Shown: piece by piece, positions 24,591-33,397 of the stretch
How the letters are laid out: each line of letters starts with the position of its first letter
How positions within the stretch are numbered: position 1 is the first letter of the stretch
Assembly (NCBI GenBank): GCA_045634085.1
Contig: JAZQZM010000009.1
Coordinates: 1 to 40,918 of the forward strand
From: HGM04593 sp045634085
GTDB taxonomy: Bacteria > Bacteroidota > Bacteroidia > Bacteroidales > Bacteroidaceae
Direction of reading: 5' to 3'
DNA length: 40,918 nt
The notes under the pieces: generated by a model
Databases searched by the model: none
The model's input: the letters and a program-made list of their open reading frames with translations, nothing else
What the model was told of the DNA's origin: nothing
Position numbers and translations under genes: made by a program

Positions 24591-25511
24591 ATGGCAAAAG
24601 AGGTTGACATTAATTCCAATTCGCCCATGATGCGTTATCGCGTCTATCTTAAGCTGGAGAAATCTCTCCGGCCGAATACGGTTGAGGCGTATCTCCGCGA
24701 TGTTGAGAAATTGCGCATGTTTGTCGAGGAGTGTGGTGTGCAGTTGCTTGACGTCACTATTGATGATTTGCGTTCATTCCTTGCTTCCCTTGCCGATGTG
24801 GGTATCCATGCCCGTTCGCGTGCCCGTATACTCTCCTCGTTACGTTCTTTTTATGGCTTCTTGAAACTTGACGGTTTTATTGAAGATGACCCCACGGAAC
24901 TCTTGAAATCGCCCAAGATTGGCGTGCATCTGCCCGATGTTCTCACTCTGCAGGAGATTGACGATATAATAAATTCCATAGACCTTTCAAAGAAAGAAGG
25001 GCAGCGTAACCGTGCCATGATAGAGGTCCTTTACAGCTGTGGCCTGCGTGTGTCGGAACTGTGCAGTCTCAAACTGTCCGATTTTTATCCCGACGAACAG
25101 TTCGTACGTGTTACGGGCAAGGGTGACAAGCAGCGGCTTGTCCCGATATCTCCCCGTGCCATAGCCGAGATTGAAGATTATTTCCCCGACAGGAACATGA
25201 TACCTATAAAGCCCGGTTATGAGGATTATATCTTCATCAGCGAAAGGCTCAAGAAACCGCTTTCGCGTATAATGGTGTTCCACTTTATCAAGCAGCTTGT
25301 GCTGGCTGCCGGAATAAAGAAGAACGTAAGTCCGCACACATTCCGCCATTCATTTGCCACCCATCTGCTCGAGGGCGGCGCCAATCTGCGTGTCATTCAG
25401 GCCATGCTCGGGCATGAGAGCATTGCCACAACCGAGATATATGCGCATATTGACCGTACCCGTTTGCGTGAAGAGATAATAGAACATCATCCCCGTAACC
25501 GCAAGTTGTGA
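24591..25511 (+). CDS. xerD: Tyrosine recombinase XerD
   Basis: XerD resolves chromosome dimers at dif with XerC. The 306 aa protein has an N-terminal SAM-like core-binding domain (MMRYRVYLKLEKSLRPNTVEAY) and a complete catalytic set: Arg153 (CGLRVSELC), Lys177 (TGKGDK), His249-x2-Arg252 (PHTFRHSFATHLL), His275 (LGHES) and the nucleophile Tyr284. The frame is open upstream to 24321 but overlaps the divergent methyltransferase, so the start at 24591 is used. It is intact, in contrast to the remnant recombinase near the tRNA. Confidence 0.95.
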   Translation: MAKEVDINSNSPMMRYRVYLKLEKSLRPNTVEAYLRDVEKLRMFVEECGVQLLDVTIDDLRSFLASLADVGIHARSRARILSSLRSFYGFLKLDGFIEDDPTELLKSPKIGVHLPDVLTLQEIDDIINSIDLSKKEGQRNRAMIEVLYSCGLRVSELCSLKLSDFYPDEQFVRVTGKGDKQRLVPISPRAIAEIEDYFPDRNMIPIKPGYEDYIFISERLKKPLSRIMVFHFIKQLVLAAGIKKNVSPHTFRHSFATHLLEGGANLRVIQAMLGHESIATTEIYAHIDRTRLREEIIEHHPRNRKL

Positions 25512-25549
25512 AAAAAATGAAATATTTTTGCTTTGCAAGCTGCTTTGAT

Positions 25550-25580
25550 TTTGTGGATTGCGGGAGTAGAATTAACTTTG
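25550..25580 (+). promoter_or_regulatory. Promoter of the TPR lipoprotein-dprA operon
   Basis: TTTG (25550-25553), a 19 bp spacer and TAACTTTG (25573-25580) match the Bacteroides -33/-7 promoter perfectly. The start codon follows about 55 bp later. Confidence 0.7.
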
Positions 25581-25635
25581 TGGAATATTGTGTATTGGCA
25601 CAAAAACGACAGAATAACTATTAATCAAATAATCA

Positions 25636-27339
25636 ATGTTGAAAAAATTATCACTAGTGTTCGCGTGTGCGGCTGTTGTCGCATTGAGCTCTTGCAGTTC
25701 AAAGATGGGCGCAATGAAATCGGAGTATTTTACTGTTACACCAGGTGTCCTGGAGGTTGTTGGTAGTGAAGTTCCAGTTACGGTTGACGGAAAGTTCCCG
25801 GCCAAGGTGTTTAAAAAGAAAGCCGTTCTTACAGTGACTCCTGTCCTCAAATACGAGGGTGGTGAGGCTATGGCAGAACCTGTTACTTTCCAGGGCGTGA
25901 AAGTGCGTGGCAACGACCGCGTAATCTCTTACGACAATGGCGGTTCGTTCAAGACAAGAATGAACTTTGACTATGTTCCCCAGATGGAGGATGCCGAACT
26001 TTATCTGCGTTTTGTGGTAAGCAAGGGCAGCAAGACATATTCACTCCCCGATGTCAAGATTGCTGACGGATGTATCGCTACTTCACAACTCTATCGTCAG
26101 ACTGCAGCTACTGCAAACATTGCAATCGGTGAGGATGCCTTCCAGCGTGTCATCAAGCAGGCTAAGGAGGCCAACATCATGTTCCTTATCCAGCAGACCA
26201 ACTTGCGTGCATCCCAGCTCACAACAAAGGAGATGGATGAACTGAAGGCGACTATGGCCGACATTGCCAAGGATTTTGAGAACAAGGTTATCGATGATGT
26301 GGAGGTTTCGGCCTACGCTTCGCCCGATGGCGGTGTCCTTCTCAATGACAATATCGCTACAGGTCGTGAGATAAATACAGCCAAGTTCGTGAAGAAAGAG
26401 ATGAAGAAGGCCAAGCTCGACGGGTATGTCGACAGCAAATACACAGCAGAGGACTGGGAGGGTTTTCAGGAACTTGTTTCAAAGTCGGAACTTCCCGACA
26501 AGGAACTCATCCTCAAGGTTCTTTCAATGTATGACGACCCCGAGGAACGTGAGATGCAGATAAAAAATATCTCTTCAATCTACAGCGAGATTGCCGATGA
26601 TGTGCTGCCAAAGCTCCGTCGTGCCCGCATCACACTCAACTACCAGCTTATCGGCCGTTCCGATGAGCAGATTATCGAGCAGTATGCCGCTGATCCTAAA
26701 GTACTTTCTCTTGAAGAGATTCTCTACTCTTCAATCCTTACCGAGAACCCTGCCGAGCAGGCCGAAATCTTCAACACTGCCATCAAACTGCATCCTGCCG
26801 ATTACCGTGCATACAACAATCTCGGCGTAATGGCATATAATGAGGGTGATTATGCTACTGCTGCAAGTTACTTTGAGAAGGCTCTCAATGCCAATGCAGC
26901 TGCGCCCGAGGTGCAGTTGAACCTCGGTTATCTTGAACTTCTCCAGGGAAATGTGTCCGAGGCTGAGTCGCTTATTGCCCTCGGCGTAGATTCAAAGGCT
27001 GCAGCCGAGGCTCTTGGCAACCTTTACATTGCCCAGGGCGAGTATGGTCGTGCCGCTGTTCTTTTTGAAGACAAGTACACAAACAGTGCAGCCCTTGCAC
27101 AGCTTCTTAACAAGGACTACAGTACTGTGCGCGAGACACTTGACAATATAAAGAACCCCGATGCTACAACATACTACATCAAGGCTCTTCTTGGTGCCAG
27201 AACATCAAATATCGCTTTTGTATACGATGGTTTGAAGCAGGCTATCAAGCTTGACCCGGCCATGGCAAAGAAGGCCGCAGGTGACCTTGAGTTCTCAAAG
27301 TATCTGCAGGATGCTACATTCCAGACTATAATCAAGTGA
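25636..27339 (+). CDS. TPR lipoprotein with an OmpA-like segment
   Basis: The 567 aa lipoprotein has the lipobox SSC (MLKKLSLVFACAAVVALSSCS, Cys20). An N-terminal region of beta strands (about 25-150) precedes a segment at about 215-260 resembling an OmpA/MotB peptidoglycan-binding start (VSAYASPDGGVLLNDNIATGR). The C-terminal third holds TPR units such as YRAYNNLGVMAYNEGDYATAASYFEKAL and onward. This suggests an outer-membrane lipoprotein tethered near peptidoglycan that scaffolds other proteins. Its stop codon overlaps the GTG start of dprA (GTGA). Confidence 0.8.
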   Translation: MLKKLSLVFACAAVVALSSCSSKMGAMKSEYFTVTPGVLEVVGSEVPVTVDGKFPAKVFKKKAVLTVTPVLKYEGGEAMAEPVTFQGVKVRGNDRVISYDNGGSFKTRMNFDYVPQMEDAELYLRFVVSKGSKTYSLPDVKIADGCIATSQLYRQTAATANIAIGEDAFQRVIKQAKEANIMFLIQQTNLRASQLTTKEMDELKATMADIAKDFENKVIDDVEVSAYASPDGGVLLNDNIATGREINTAKFVKKEMKKAKLDGYVDSKYTAEDWEGFQELVSKSELPDKELILKVLSMYDDPEEREMQIKNISSIYSEIADDVLPKLRRARITLNYQLIGRSDEQIIEQYAADPKVLSLEEILYSSILTENPAEQAEIFNTAIKLHPADYRAYNNLGVMAYNEGDYATAASYFEKALNANAAAPEVQLNLGYLELLQGNVSEAESLIALGVDSKAAAEALGNLYIAQGEYGRAAVLFEDKYTNSAALAQLLNKDYSTVRETLDNIKNPDATTYYIKALLGARTSNIAFVYDGLKQAIKLDPAMAKKAAGDLEFSKYLQDATFQTIIK

Positions 27340-28478
27340 ATTCAGTGGCCAGACTGATTTTGAATGAACAGGTTGCGATGCTTGCACTCTCGCGGGTGCA
27401 GGTACCGCAACTTGCTCTTATAAGGGAACTCATTGAGACTGTGGGCAGTGCCAAGGAACTGCTTGAGAATGCTTCCAATATACAGGATATATTTCCACAG
27501 GCGACGCCTAAACTCGGAGCAATGCTCTCGGACAGTTCTCTCGTTGAACTTGCCGAACGCGAAATGGAGTTTATTGAGAAGAATGGCATCAGGCTGCTCT
27601 GTCTTGGCGACGACTCCTATCCTTGCAGGCTTGCCGAGTGCCCCGATGCGCCGCTTGTTCTCCATTCGCTTGGCAATGCCGACCTCAATGCACGCCGCAT
27701 TGTCTCTATTGTTGGTACACGCCATGCAAGCGAATATGGCAAGTCCTTGTGTGAGAGCTTTGTAGCCGACCTTGCACGTTTTGCGCCCGGTACACTCATC
27801 GTAAGCGGATTGGCTTATGGCATTGATGTGTGTGCGCACCGTGCTGCGCTGAAGGCGGGCCTACCAACCATTGGAGTGCTTGCGCACGGTCTTGACCGCA
27901 TATATCCAAGTGCGCATCGTGCTACGGCAAAGCAGATGTTGGAGAACGGCGGTCTGCTCACCGAGTTTATGAGTGGAACAGAGTCTCTGAAACCGTTTTT
28001 TGTCCAACGCAACAGGATTGTTGCCGGCATGGCCGACGCTACTGTTGTCGTGGAATCGGCGTCAAAGGGTGGTTCACTCATTACAGCTTCGTTGGCCAGC
28101 GGCTATTCACGTGATTGCTTTGCTTTTCCCGGCAGGGTCAACGACCAGTATTCGCAGGGCTGCAACGAACTTGTCAGCCGCAACAGGGCTGCACTCATAA
28201 CCAGTGCCTATGACTTTGTAGAGGCAATGAACTGGGATATTGCCGCAAAGAAAAAGAGTGTCGAGGAGTTGCAGACCGAGCTTTTCCCCGAACTTTCACC
28301 CGAAGAGAGTGCCGTGATGACAGCGCTGCGTGGGGACAGTGACGGTCTACAGGTCAACCAGATGGTAGTGCAACTGAATATCCCCATAAACAGGCTCCTT
28401 CCGTTGCTTTTTGAAATGGAGATGAAAGGTCTTGTCAAGGCTGTCGCCGGCGGTTGCTACAGGGCCATGATGATGTAA
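27336..28478 (+). CDS. dprA: DNA-processing protein DprA
   Basis: DprA binds incoming single-stranded DNA and loads RecA during transformation. The 380 aa protein has an N-terminal helical region, the Rossmann-like DprA core (IVSIVGTRHASEYG near 124-137, SGLAYGIDVCAHRAAL, PTIGVLAHGLDRIYP, SASKGGSLITASLA, FPGRVNDQYSQGCNELV) and a C-terminal winged helix (LQVNQMVVQLNI). The start is a GTG that overlaps the upstream stop by 4 bp; an ATG at 27378 is a weaker alternative because it would lose conserved N-terminal sequence. Confidence 0.93.
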   Translation: MNSVARLILNEQVAMLALSRVQVPQLALIRELIETVGSAKELLENASNIQDIFPQATPKLGAMLSDSSLVELAEREMEFIEKNGIRLLCLGDDSYPCRLAECPDAPLVLHSLGNADLNARRIVSIVGTRHASEYGKSLCESFVADLARFAPGTLIVSGLAYGIDVCAHRAALKAGLPTIGVLAHGLDRIYPSAHRATAKQMLENGGLLTEFMSGTESLKPFFVQRNRIVAGMADATVVVESASKGGSLITASLASGYSRDCFAFPGRVNDQYSQGCNELVSRNRAALITSAYDFVEAMNWDIAAKKKSVEELQTELFPELSPEESAVMTALRGDSDGLQVNQMVVQLNIPINRLLPLLFEMEMKGLVKAVAGGCYRAMMM

Positions 28479-28500
28479 TTCGTTTTTTAACCGCTTTCGG

Positions 28501-28532
28501 TTAGTCACCATAAGAAAATATCATTATCTTCG
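28501..28532 (+). promoter_or_regulatory. Candidate promoter of hflX
   Basis: TATCTTCG (28525-28532) is a -7 element of the variant type, and TTAG (28501-28504) sits 20 bp upstream as an imperfect -33. The hflX ATG is 16 bp downstream. Confidence 0.4.
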
Positions 28533-28548
28533 CGTAAAATATAATTGG

Positions 28549-29808
28549 ATGAAAGAATTTGTTATATCGACAACTAAGAAAGAGACCGCCATTCTGGTGG
28601 GCCTGATAACCTCTACGCAGAACGAACGCAAGACAAATGAGTATCTCGATGAGCTCGAGTTCCTTGCGCAGACAGCCGGTGCCGAGGTTGTGAAGCGCTT
28701 CACTCAGCGCATTGACCACCCGCATCCAGTGACATATGTAGGAACTGGTAAACTTGCCGAGATTGCCGAATATGTCGAGATGCTGAAGGATACCGACGAC
28801 GAAATCGGTATGGTCATCTTCGACGATGAACTGTCGGCAAAGCAGATACGCAATATTGAGAAGGAAATCAAGATAAAGATTCTTGACCGAACATGACTCA
28901 TCCTTGATATCTTTGCTATGCGTGCACAGACAGCGCATGCAAAGGTGCAGGTAGAGCTTGCGCAATACAAGTACATGCTTCCCCGTCTGCAGCGTCTGTG
29001 GACTCACCTTGAACGTCAAGGTGGTGGCTCGGGTAGCGGCAAAGGCGGTAGCGTAGGTCTTCGTGGCCCCGGTGAGACACAGCTTGAGATGGACCGCCGT
29101 ATCATCCTTGGCCGTATGTCGTTGCTCAAGGAGCAGTTGGCGCAGATTGACCGTCAGAAGAGCATACAGCGCAAGAATCGTGGACGTCTCATCCGCGTGG
29201 CGCTGGTTGGTTATACAAACGTAGGTAAGTCTACCCTGATGAACCTGCTTGCCAAGAGTGAGGTCTTTGCCGAGAACAAGCTCTTTGCTACGCTTGACAC
29301 AACCGTGCGTAAGGTCATCATAGAGAATCTGCCGTTCCTGCTTTCGGATACCGTAGGATTCATCCGCAAGCTCCCTACCGACCTTGTGGAGTCGTTCAAG
29401 TCTACGCTTGACGAGGTACGTGAGGCCGACCTGCTCCTGCACGTTGTGGATGTCTCACATCCCGAGTTTGAGGAGCAGATTGAGGTGGTTGAGAAGACAC
29501 TTGCCGACCTTAACTGCGGTGACAAACCACTCATGGTGATATTCAACAAAATTGATGCTTTCACATATGTGCAGAAAGAGGAGGATGACCTCACTCCAAA
29601 GACAAAGGAGAACATCACTCTTGATGAGCTCAAGGAGACTTGGATGAACAGGCTTGCCGACAACTGCCTCTTCATCTCGGCACGTGAGAAACAGAATATT
29701 GAGAACCTTAAGGAAATAATCTACAAGAAGGTGTGCGAACTGCATGTGCAGAAGTATCCTTATAATGATTTTCTGTACCAGACATACGAAGACGTGATCG
29801 AAGAGTAA
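28549..29808 (+). pseudogene. hflX: hflX GTPase gene interrupted by one in-frame TGA
   Basis: HflX is a ribosome-binding GTPase that splits stalled or heat-damaged 70S ribosomes. The first segment (28549-28896, 115 aa) has the HflX N-terminal domain up to IKILDRT; TGA follows at 28894-28896. The same frame then continues without any indel as LILDIFAMRAQTAHAK to the end at 29808. Relatives have a residue, often Ser, at this position (DRTSLILDIFA, from memory), so a TCA-to-TGA change would explain it. The second segment alone from ATG 28918 (296 aa) keeps the G domain (VGYTNVGKSTL, then DTVGFIRKLP and NKID). It is a nonsense mutant, a sequencing error or a recoded gene; two separate polypeptides are also possible. 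Confidence 0.88.
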
Positions 29809-29822
29809 ACAGACTACGCAAA

Positions 29823-29879
29823 TGTCATCCTGAACGTAGTGAATGAGCTTAGAAATTTTTCGTTTCACTTAAAATGACA
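29823..29879. repeat. Dispersed palindromic repeat (TGTCATCCTGA type)
   Basis: The ends TGTCAT (29823-29828) and ATGACA (29874-29879) are inverted. The left arm TGTCATCCTGAACGTAGTGAA belongs to a pattern I recall as widespread in bacterial intergenic DNA, with a right arm usually ending CAGAATGACA. The right arm here is degraded (CACTTAAAATGACA), so this is an old copy. It lies between hflX and the fumarase gene. Confidence 0.5.
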
Positions 29880-29929
29880 ACGTTACACGATAAACCGAAC
29901 AACATTTAACATATTAACATACAAAAACT

Positions 29930-31573
29930 ATGGCAGCAATTCCTGAATTCAAGTATGCCCACATGTTCCAGCATGGCGAGGATACAACAGAGTACTATCT
30001 CTTGACCAAAGAGGGTGTTTCAGTAGGTGAGTTCGAGGGCAAACCAATCCTTAAGGTTACTCCCGAGGCTTTGACACTCCTGTCACGTACAGCATTCCGC
30101 GATGTATCGTTCATGTTGCGCCGTGCTCACAACGAGCAGGTTGCGAAGATCCTCAACGACCCCGAGGCAAGCGATAACGACAAGTACGTAGCACTTACAT
30201 TCCTCCGCAATGCCGAGGTGGCATGCAAGGGTCAGCTCCCATTGTGTCAGGATACAGGTACAGCAATCATCCACGGCGAGAAGGGCCAGCAGGTTTGGAC
30301 CGGTTTCTGCGACGAGGAGGCTCTCTCACGCGGTGTGTTCGATACATACACACAGGAGAACCTCCGTTACAGCCAGAATGCTCCACTCAACATGTACGAT
30401 GAGGTGAACACAAAGTGCAACCTCCCAGCACAGATCGACATCGAGGCAACCGAGGGCATGGAGTACAAGTTCCTCATGGTTACAAAGGGTGGCGGTTCTG
30501 CCAACAAGACATATCTCTATCAGGAGACAAAGGCTCTCCTTAACCCTGCTACTCTCGTTCCGTTCCTCGTTGAGAAGATGAAGAGTCTGGGTACAGCAGC
30601 ATGTCCTCCTTATCACATCGCATTTGTCATCGGTGGTACATCGGCCGAGAAGAACCTTCACACAGTGAAGCTCGCTTCAACACACTACTACGATGACCTG
30701 CCTACAACAGGCGATGAGACAGGCCGCGCATTCCGCGACATCGAGCTCGAGGAGCAGCTGCTCAAGGAGGCTCACAACATCGGCCTCGGCGCACAGTTCG
30801 GTGGCAAGTATCTTGCACACGACATCCGCGTAGTACGTCTTCCACGTCACGGTGCAAGCTGCCCTGTAGGTATGGGCGTAAGCTGCTCGGCCGACCGTAA
30901 TATCAAGGCAAAGATAAACAAAGACGGTCTCTGGATTGAGAAACTTGATGACCAGCCTGCAACACTCATCCCTGAGGCATTGCGCAACGCAGGTGAGGGC
31001 GAGATTGTACGTGTTGACCTCAACCGCCCGATGAAGGAGGTTTGTGCACAGCTTTCACAGTATCCTATCGCTACACGCCTTTCACTCAACGGAACTATCA
31101 TCGTTGGCCGTGACATTGCTCATGCAAAGCTGAAAGAACGCATTGACCGTGGCGAGGGCCTCCCACAGTACATCAAGGATCACCCAATCTACTACGCAGG
31201 TCCTGCAAAGACTCCTGCAGGTATGCCTTGCGGTTCAATGGGTCCCACAACAGCAGGTCGCATGGACTCTTACGTCGACCTGTTCCAGGAGAATGGCGGT
31301 TCAATGATTATGCTTGCAAAGGGTAACCGTAGCCAGCAGGTAACCGACGCTTGCCAGAAGCATGGCGGTTTCTACCTCGGTTCAATCGGTGGTCCAGCAG
31401 CTATCCTCGCGCAGAATAACATCAAGAGCATTGAGTGTGTAGAGTACCCTGAACTCGGTATGGAGGCTATCTGGAAGATTGAGGTTGAGGACTTCCCTGC
31501 ATTCATCCTCGTTGATGACAAGGGTAACGACTTCTTCAAGCAGATTAAGCCACGTTGCAGCTGTTGCAAGTAA
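29930..31573 (+). CDS. fum: Fumarate hydratase, class I ([4Fe-4S])
   Basis: This enzyme interconverts fumarate and malate, for an anaerobe mostly in the reductive direction toward fumarate respiration. The 547 aa protein has the full class I architecture in one chain. The three cluster cysteines are visible: Cys106 (LCQDTGTA), Cys225 (AACPPYH) and Cys319 (MGVSC), each one residue off from the E. coli FumA numbering I remember. The C-terminal beta domain contains PAKTPAGMPCGSMGPTT. The codon usage is strongly biased, which suggests high expression. A strong hairpin terminator follows. Confidence 0.95.
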   Translation: MAAIPEFKYAHMFQHGEDTTEYYLLTKEGVSVGEFEGKPILKVTPEALTLLSRTAFRDVSFMLRRAHNEQVAKILNDPEASDNDKYVALTFLRNAEVACKGQLPLCQDTGTAIIHGEKGQQVWTGFCDEEALSRGVFDTYTQENLRYSQNAPLNMYDEVNTKCNLPAQIDIEATEGMEYKFLMVTKGGGSANKTYLYQETKALLNPATLVPFLVEKMKSLGTAACPPYHIAFVIGGTSAEKNLHTVKLASTHYYDDLPTTGDETGRAFRDIELEEQLLKEAHNIGLGAQFGGKYLAHDIRVVRLPRHGASCPVGMGVSCSADRNIKAKINKDGLWIEKLDDQPATLIPEALRNAGEGEIVRVDLNRPMKEVCAQLSQYPIATRLSLNGTIIVGRDIAHAKLKERIDRGEGLPQYIKDHPIYYAGPAKTPAGMPCGSMGPTTAGRMDSYVDLFQENGGSMIMLAKGNRSQQVTDACQKHGGFYLGSIGGPAAILAQNNIKSIECVEYPELGMEAIWKIEVEDFPAFILVDDKGNDFFKQIKPRCSCCK

Positions 31574-31595
31574 ATGTAAACCTTTACAATAAAGG

Positions 31596-31621
31596 GCGAC
31601 TGCCGGATGACCGGCAGTCGC
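31596..31621 (+). terminator. Terminator hairpin after fumarase
   Basis: GCGACTGCCGG (31596-31606), loop ATGA and CCGGCAGTCGC (31611-31621) make a perfect 11 bp GC-rich stem, followed by TTGTTGTATT. The T tract is broken, but the stem is strong and well placed 22 bp after the stop. Confidence 0.65.
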
Positions 31622-31631
31622 TTGTTGTATT

Positions 31632-31895
31632 ATGAATTTTTTGATTTACATAATGGCGGTTGCTTCATTGCTGGCATTCCTGCTTTTCGGCATTGACAAG
31701 CTGCTTGCAAAGCTCGGCGCATGGCGTATTCCCGAGGCGGTGCTTCTCTGTACAGCTCTCCTTGGTGGTGCAGCGGGAGCTCTGTTTGCAATGAAGATGT
31801 TCCGTCACAAGACAAGCAAAGGCCGCTTTGCAACAGGTGTGCCGCTGATGCTGGTTGTACATGCCGTTCTGCTTGTTCTGCTGTACAGTCTGTAG
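31632..31895 (+). CDS. DUF1294 small membrane protein
   Basis: The 87 aa protein has three hydrophobic segments and the DUF1294 signature: FGIDKLLAKLGAWRIPE, then LGGAAGALFAMKMFRHKT, and a closing hydrophobic helix. The family is of unknown function and is found as a small integral membrane protein in many bacteria. It begins just 11 bp after the fumarase terminator hairpin, so it may be transcribed by read-through or from its own weak promoter. Confidence 0.85.
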   Translation: MNFLIYIMAVASLLAFLLFGIDKLLAKLGAWRIPEAVLLCTALLGGAAGALFAMKMFRHKTSKGRFATGVPLMLVVHAVLLVLLYSL

Positions 31896-31990
31896 GACAT
31901 GGTTATGTTTTTTTAGTGTCCTGAACAAGAGACTTTGCCCCATCTGTTTTGTTATATGAGAAATTGACCAGTACAACTAAAAACAGAATT

Positions 31991-32530
31991 ATGGACAAAT
32001 CATTGAAAGGAACAAAGACCGAAGCCAATCTTTGGGCAGCTTTTGCCGGCGAGAGCCAGGCGCGTAACAAGTATACATACTATGCCGGCAGGGCCAGGAA
32101 AGAGGGCTTTGAGCAAATTGCTGCAATTTTCCAGGAAACAGCCGACCAGGAGAAGGAGCATGCGAAGATGTGGTACAAGATGGCACATGGTATTGGCAAC
32201 ACCGCCGAAAACCTTACAGACGCTGCTGAAGGCGAGAACTATGAGTGGAGTGACATGTATCCCACAATGGCAAAGGAGGCTCGTGAAGAGGGTTTTGTTG
32301 AGATTGCCGCGCTTTTTGAGGCGGTTGCAAAAGTGGAGAAGGTGCATGAGGAACGTTACAGGAAATTGCTTGAGAACGTTAGGGACGGTATCGTCTTCAG
32401 CCGTGACGAGGAGTGCGTATGGCAGTGCCGCAACTGCGGTCACCTACATACTGGCAAGATGGCCCCAGAGATGTGCCCCGTGTGCGCGCATTCAAAGGCA
32501 TATTTTCAGATTAAGCCCGAGAACTATTGA
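31991..32530 (+). CDS. rbr: Rubrerythrin
   Basis: Rubrerythrin is a peroxidase that protects anaerobes from hydrogen peroxide. The 179 aa protein has an N-terminal ferritin-like di-iron domain (TEANLWAAFAGESQARNKY, ETADQEKEHAKMW, EEGFVEIAALFEAVAKVEKVHEERY) and a C-terminal rubredoxin-like domain with CRNCGHLHTG and CPVCAHSK as the two Cys pairs. The reading frame is open from 31949, but the conserved start is MDKSLKGTKTE at 31991. It is followed by a bidirectional hairpin. Confidence 0.96.
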   Translation: MDKSLKGTKTEANLWAAFAGESQARNKYTYYAGRARKEGFEQIAAIFQETADQEKEHAKMWYKMAHGIGNTAENLTDAAEGENYEWSDMYPTMAKEAREEGFVEIAALFEAVAKVEKVHEERYRKLLENVRDGIVFSRDEECVWQCRNCGHLHTGKMAPEMCPVCAHSKAYFQIKPENY

Positions 32531-32577
32531 TTCCAGGCATATATATGATGCCAGAGTGTGTGGCATCGCATGGAATA

Positions 32578-32621
32578 TTAAAATATATGACGGAACCGAA
32601 CGGTTCCGTCATATATTTTAA
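32578..32621. terminator. Bidirectional terminator, 21 bp near-perfect palindrome
   Basis: The left arm 32578-32598 and right arm 32601-32621 are exact inverses around AA, with a GC core (ACGGAACCG) and AT-rich outer parts giving A and T tracts on both sides. It sits between convergent rubrerythrin and acyl-ACP thioesterase genes and should end both. Confidence 0.8.
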
Positions 32622-32633
32622 TTGGCCTGTCTT

Positions 32634-33380
32634 TCAATTTGTTGTCTCCTTGAATTTCAGTTCAAACTTCGAGGAGACTACGCCATTTTCCTTTGTGACA
32701 TGGGCTATGTAGTGGTCGGGCCCGAGTTCCTTTATGCCATAGGAGAGCTCTTCAGTGGCACAGCCCTCCTGCATGTAGGCGACGGTAATGTCCGTGATGT
32801 CGTGCCTGTTGATGTACTCTATGGGTAGTGCGTCAAGTATGTGCTCAATGTAGCGCATGCTGTTCATGTGTCCGTTGATGTCGATGTCGCTGTAGTGCGG
32901 TCGGCGTCTGAAGGAGACCTCTTCCACGGGTGTGCGGTCAATAGAAGGTATGCGTCGCAAGGTAAGTTGCTCGTCAGGGACAAGGCAACCGTTCATTGCT
33001 ACTCCGATGTCACCGCTGAGGTCAACGGCTGTACGTGTCTTCAGGTCAATCATCGCAAATGTAAAAATCATGGAAGCAACCTCGTTCCCGTTCTCGTCAA
33101 CCATTCGCGCGCAGCGGTCGGTAAAACCGTGGTAGAGGTTCCTTATCCATGTGTCAATGCGCAGATTCTCTTTTTTGTGGGGTATACGTTCAAAATGCAC
33201 GCCCATGCGCACGATTACCCAACCGCACGATGATGTCGCACCGAATCCGCGTGTCTCGGCATGTCTGCTGCCTGCACTGAACATGCTGTTAAGCAGGGTG
33301 GTGGCACGCGCCCTTCCGTTACAGTCGGTAAGGATCGGTTCCACATAAAAGGGGAAACTGTCAATATTCCTGTTGTCCAT
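32634..33380 (-). CDS. Acyl-ACP thioesterase
   Basis: This enzyme releases free fatty acids from acyl carrier protein. The 248 aa protein has two hotdog domains: the N-terminal one contains YVEPILTDCNGRARATTLLN, and the C-terminal one contains the FatA/FatB-type catalytic stretch HYSDIDINGHMNSMRYIEH with the conserved N-x-H. The length fits bacterial members. It starts 17 bp after the ABC-F stop and is the last gene of that minus-strand run. Confidence 0.9.
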   Translation of the reverse strand: MDNRNIDSFPFYVEPILTDCNGRARATTLLNSMFSAGSRHAETRGFGATSSCGWVIVRMGVHFERIPHKKENLRIDTWIRNLYHGFTDRCARMVDENGNEVASMIFTFAMIDLKTRTAVDLSGDIGVAMNGCLVPDEQLTLRRIPSIDRTPVEEVSFRRRPHYSDIDINGHMNSMRYIEHILDALPIEYINRHDITDITVAYMQEGCATEELSYGIKELGPDHYIAHVTKENGVVSSKFELKFKETTN

Positions 33381-33397
33381 AATCTGTTATCTTTGGC

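Noticed and set aside
28894..28896. Selenocysteine or alternative genetic code at the hflX TGA
   Set aside because: HflX has no Cys or Sec at this place in relatives, no SECIS-like hairpin is evident after the codon, and other genes here use TGA as their real stop.
28501..29442. A 313-codon minus-strand frame opposite hflX
   Set aside because: It is antisense to highly conserved HflX sequence and has no recognisable domain; the frame is an artefact of the coding strand.
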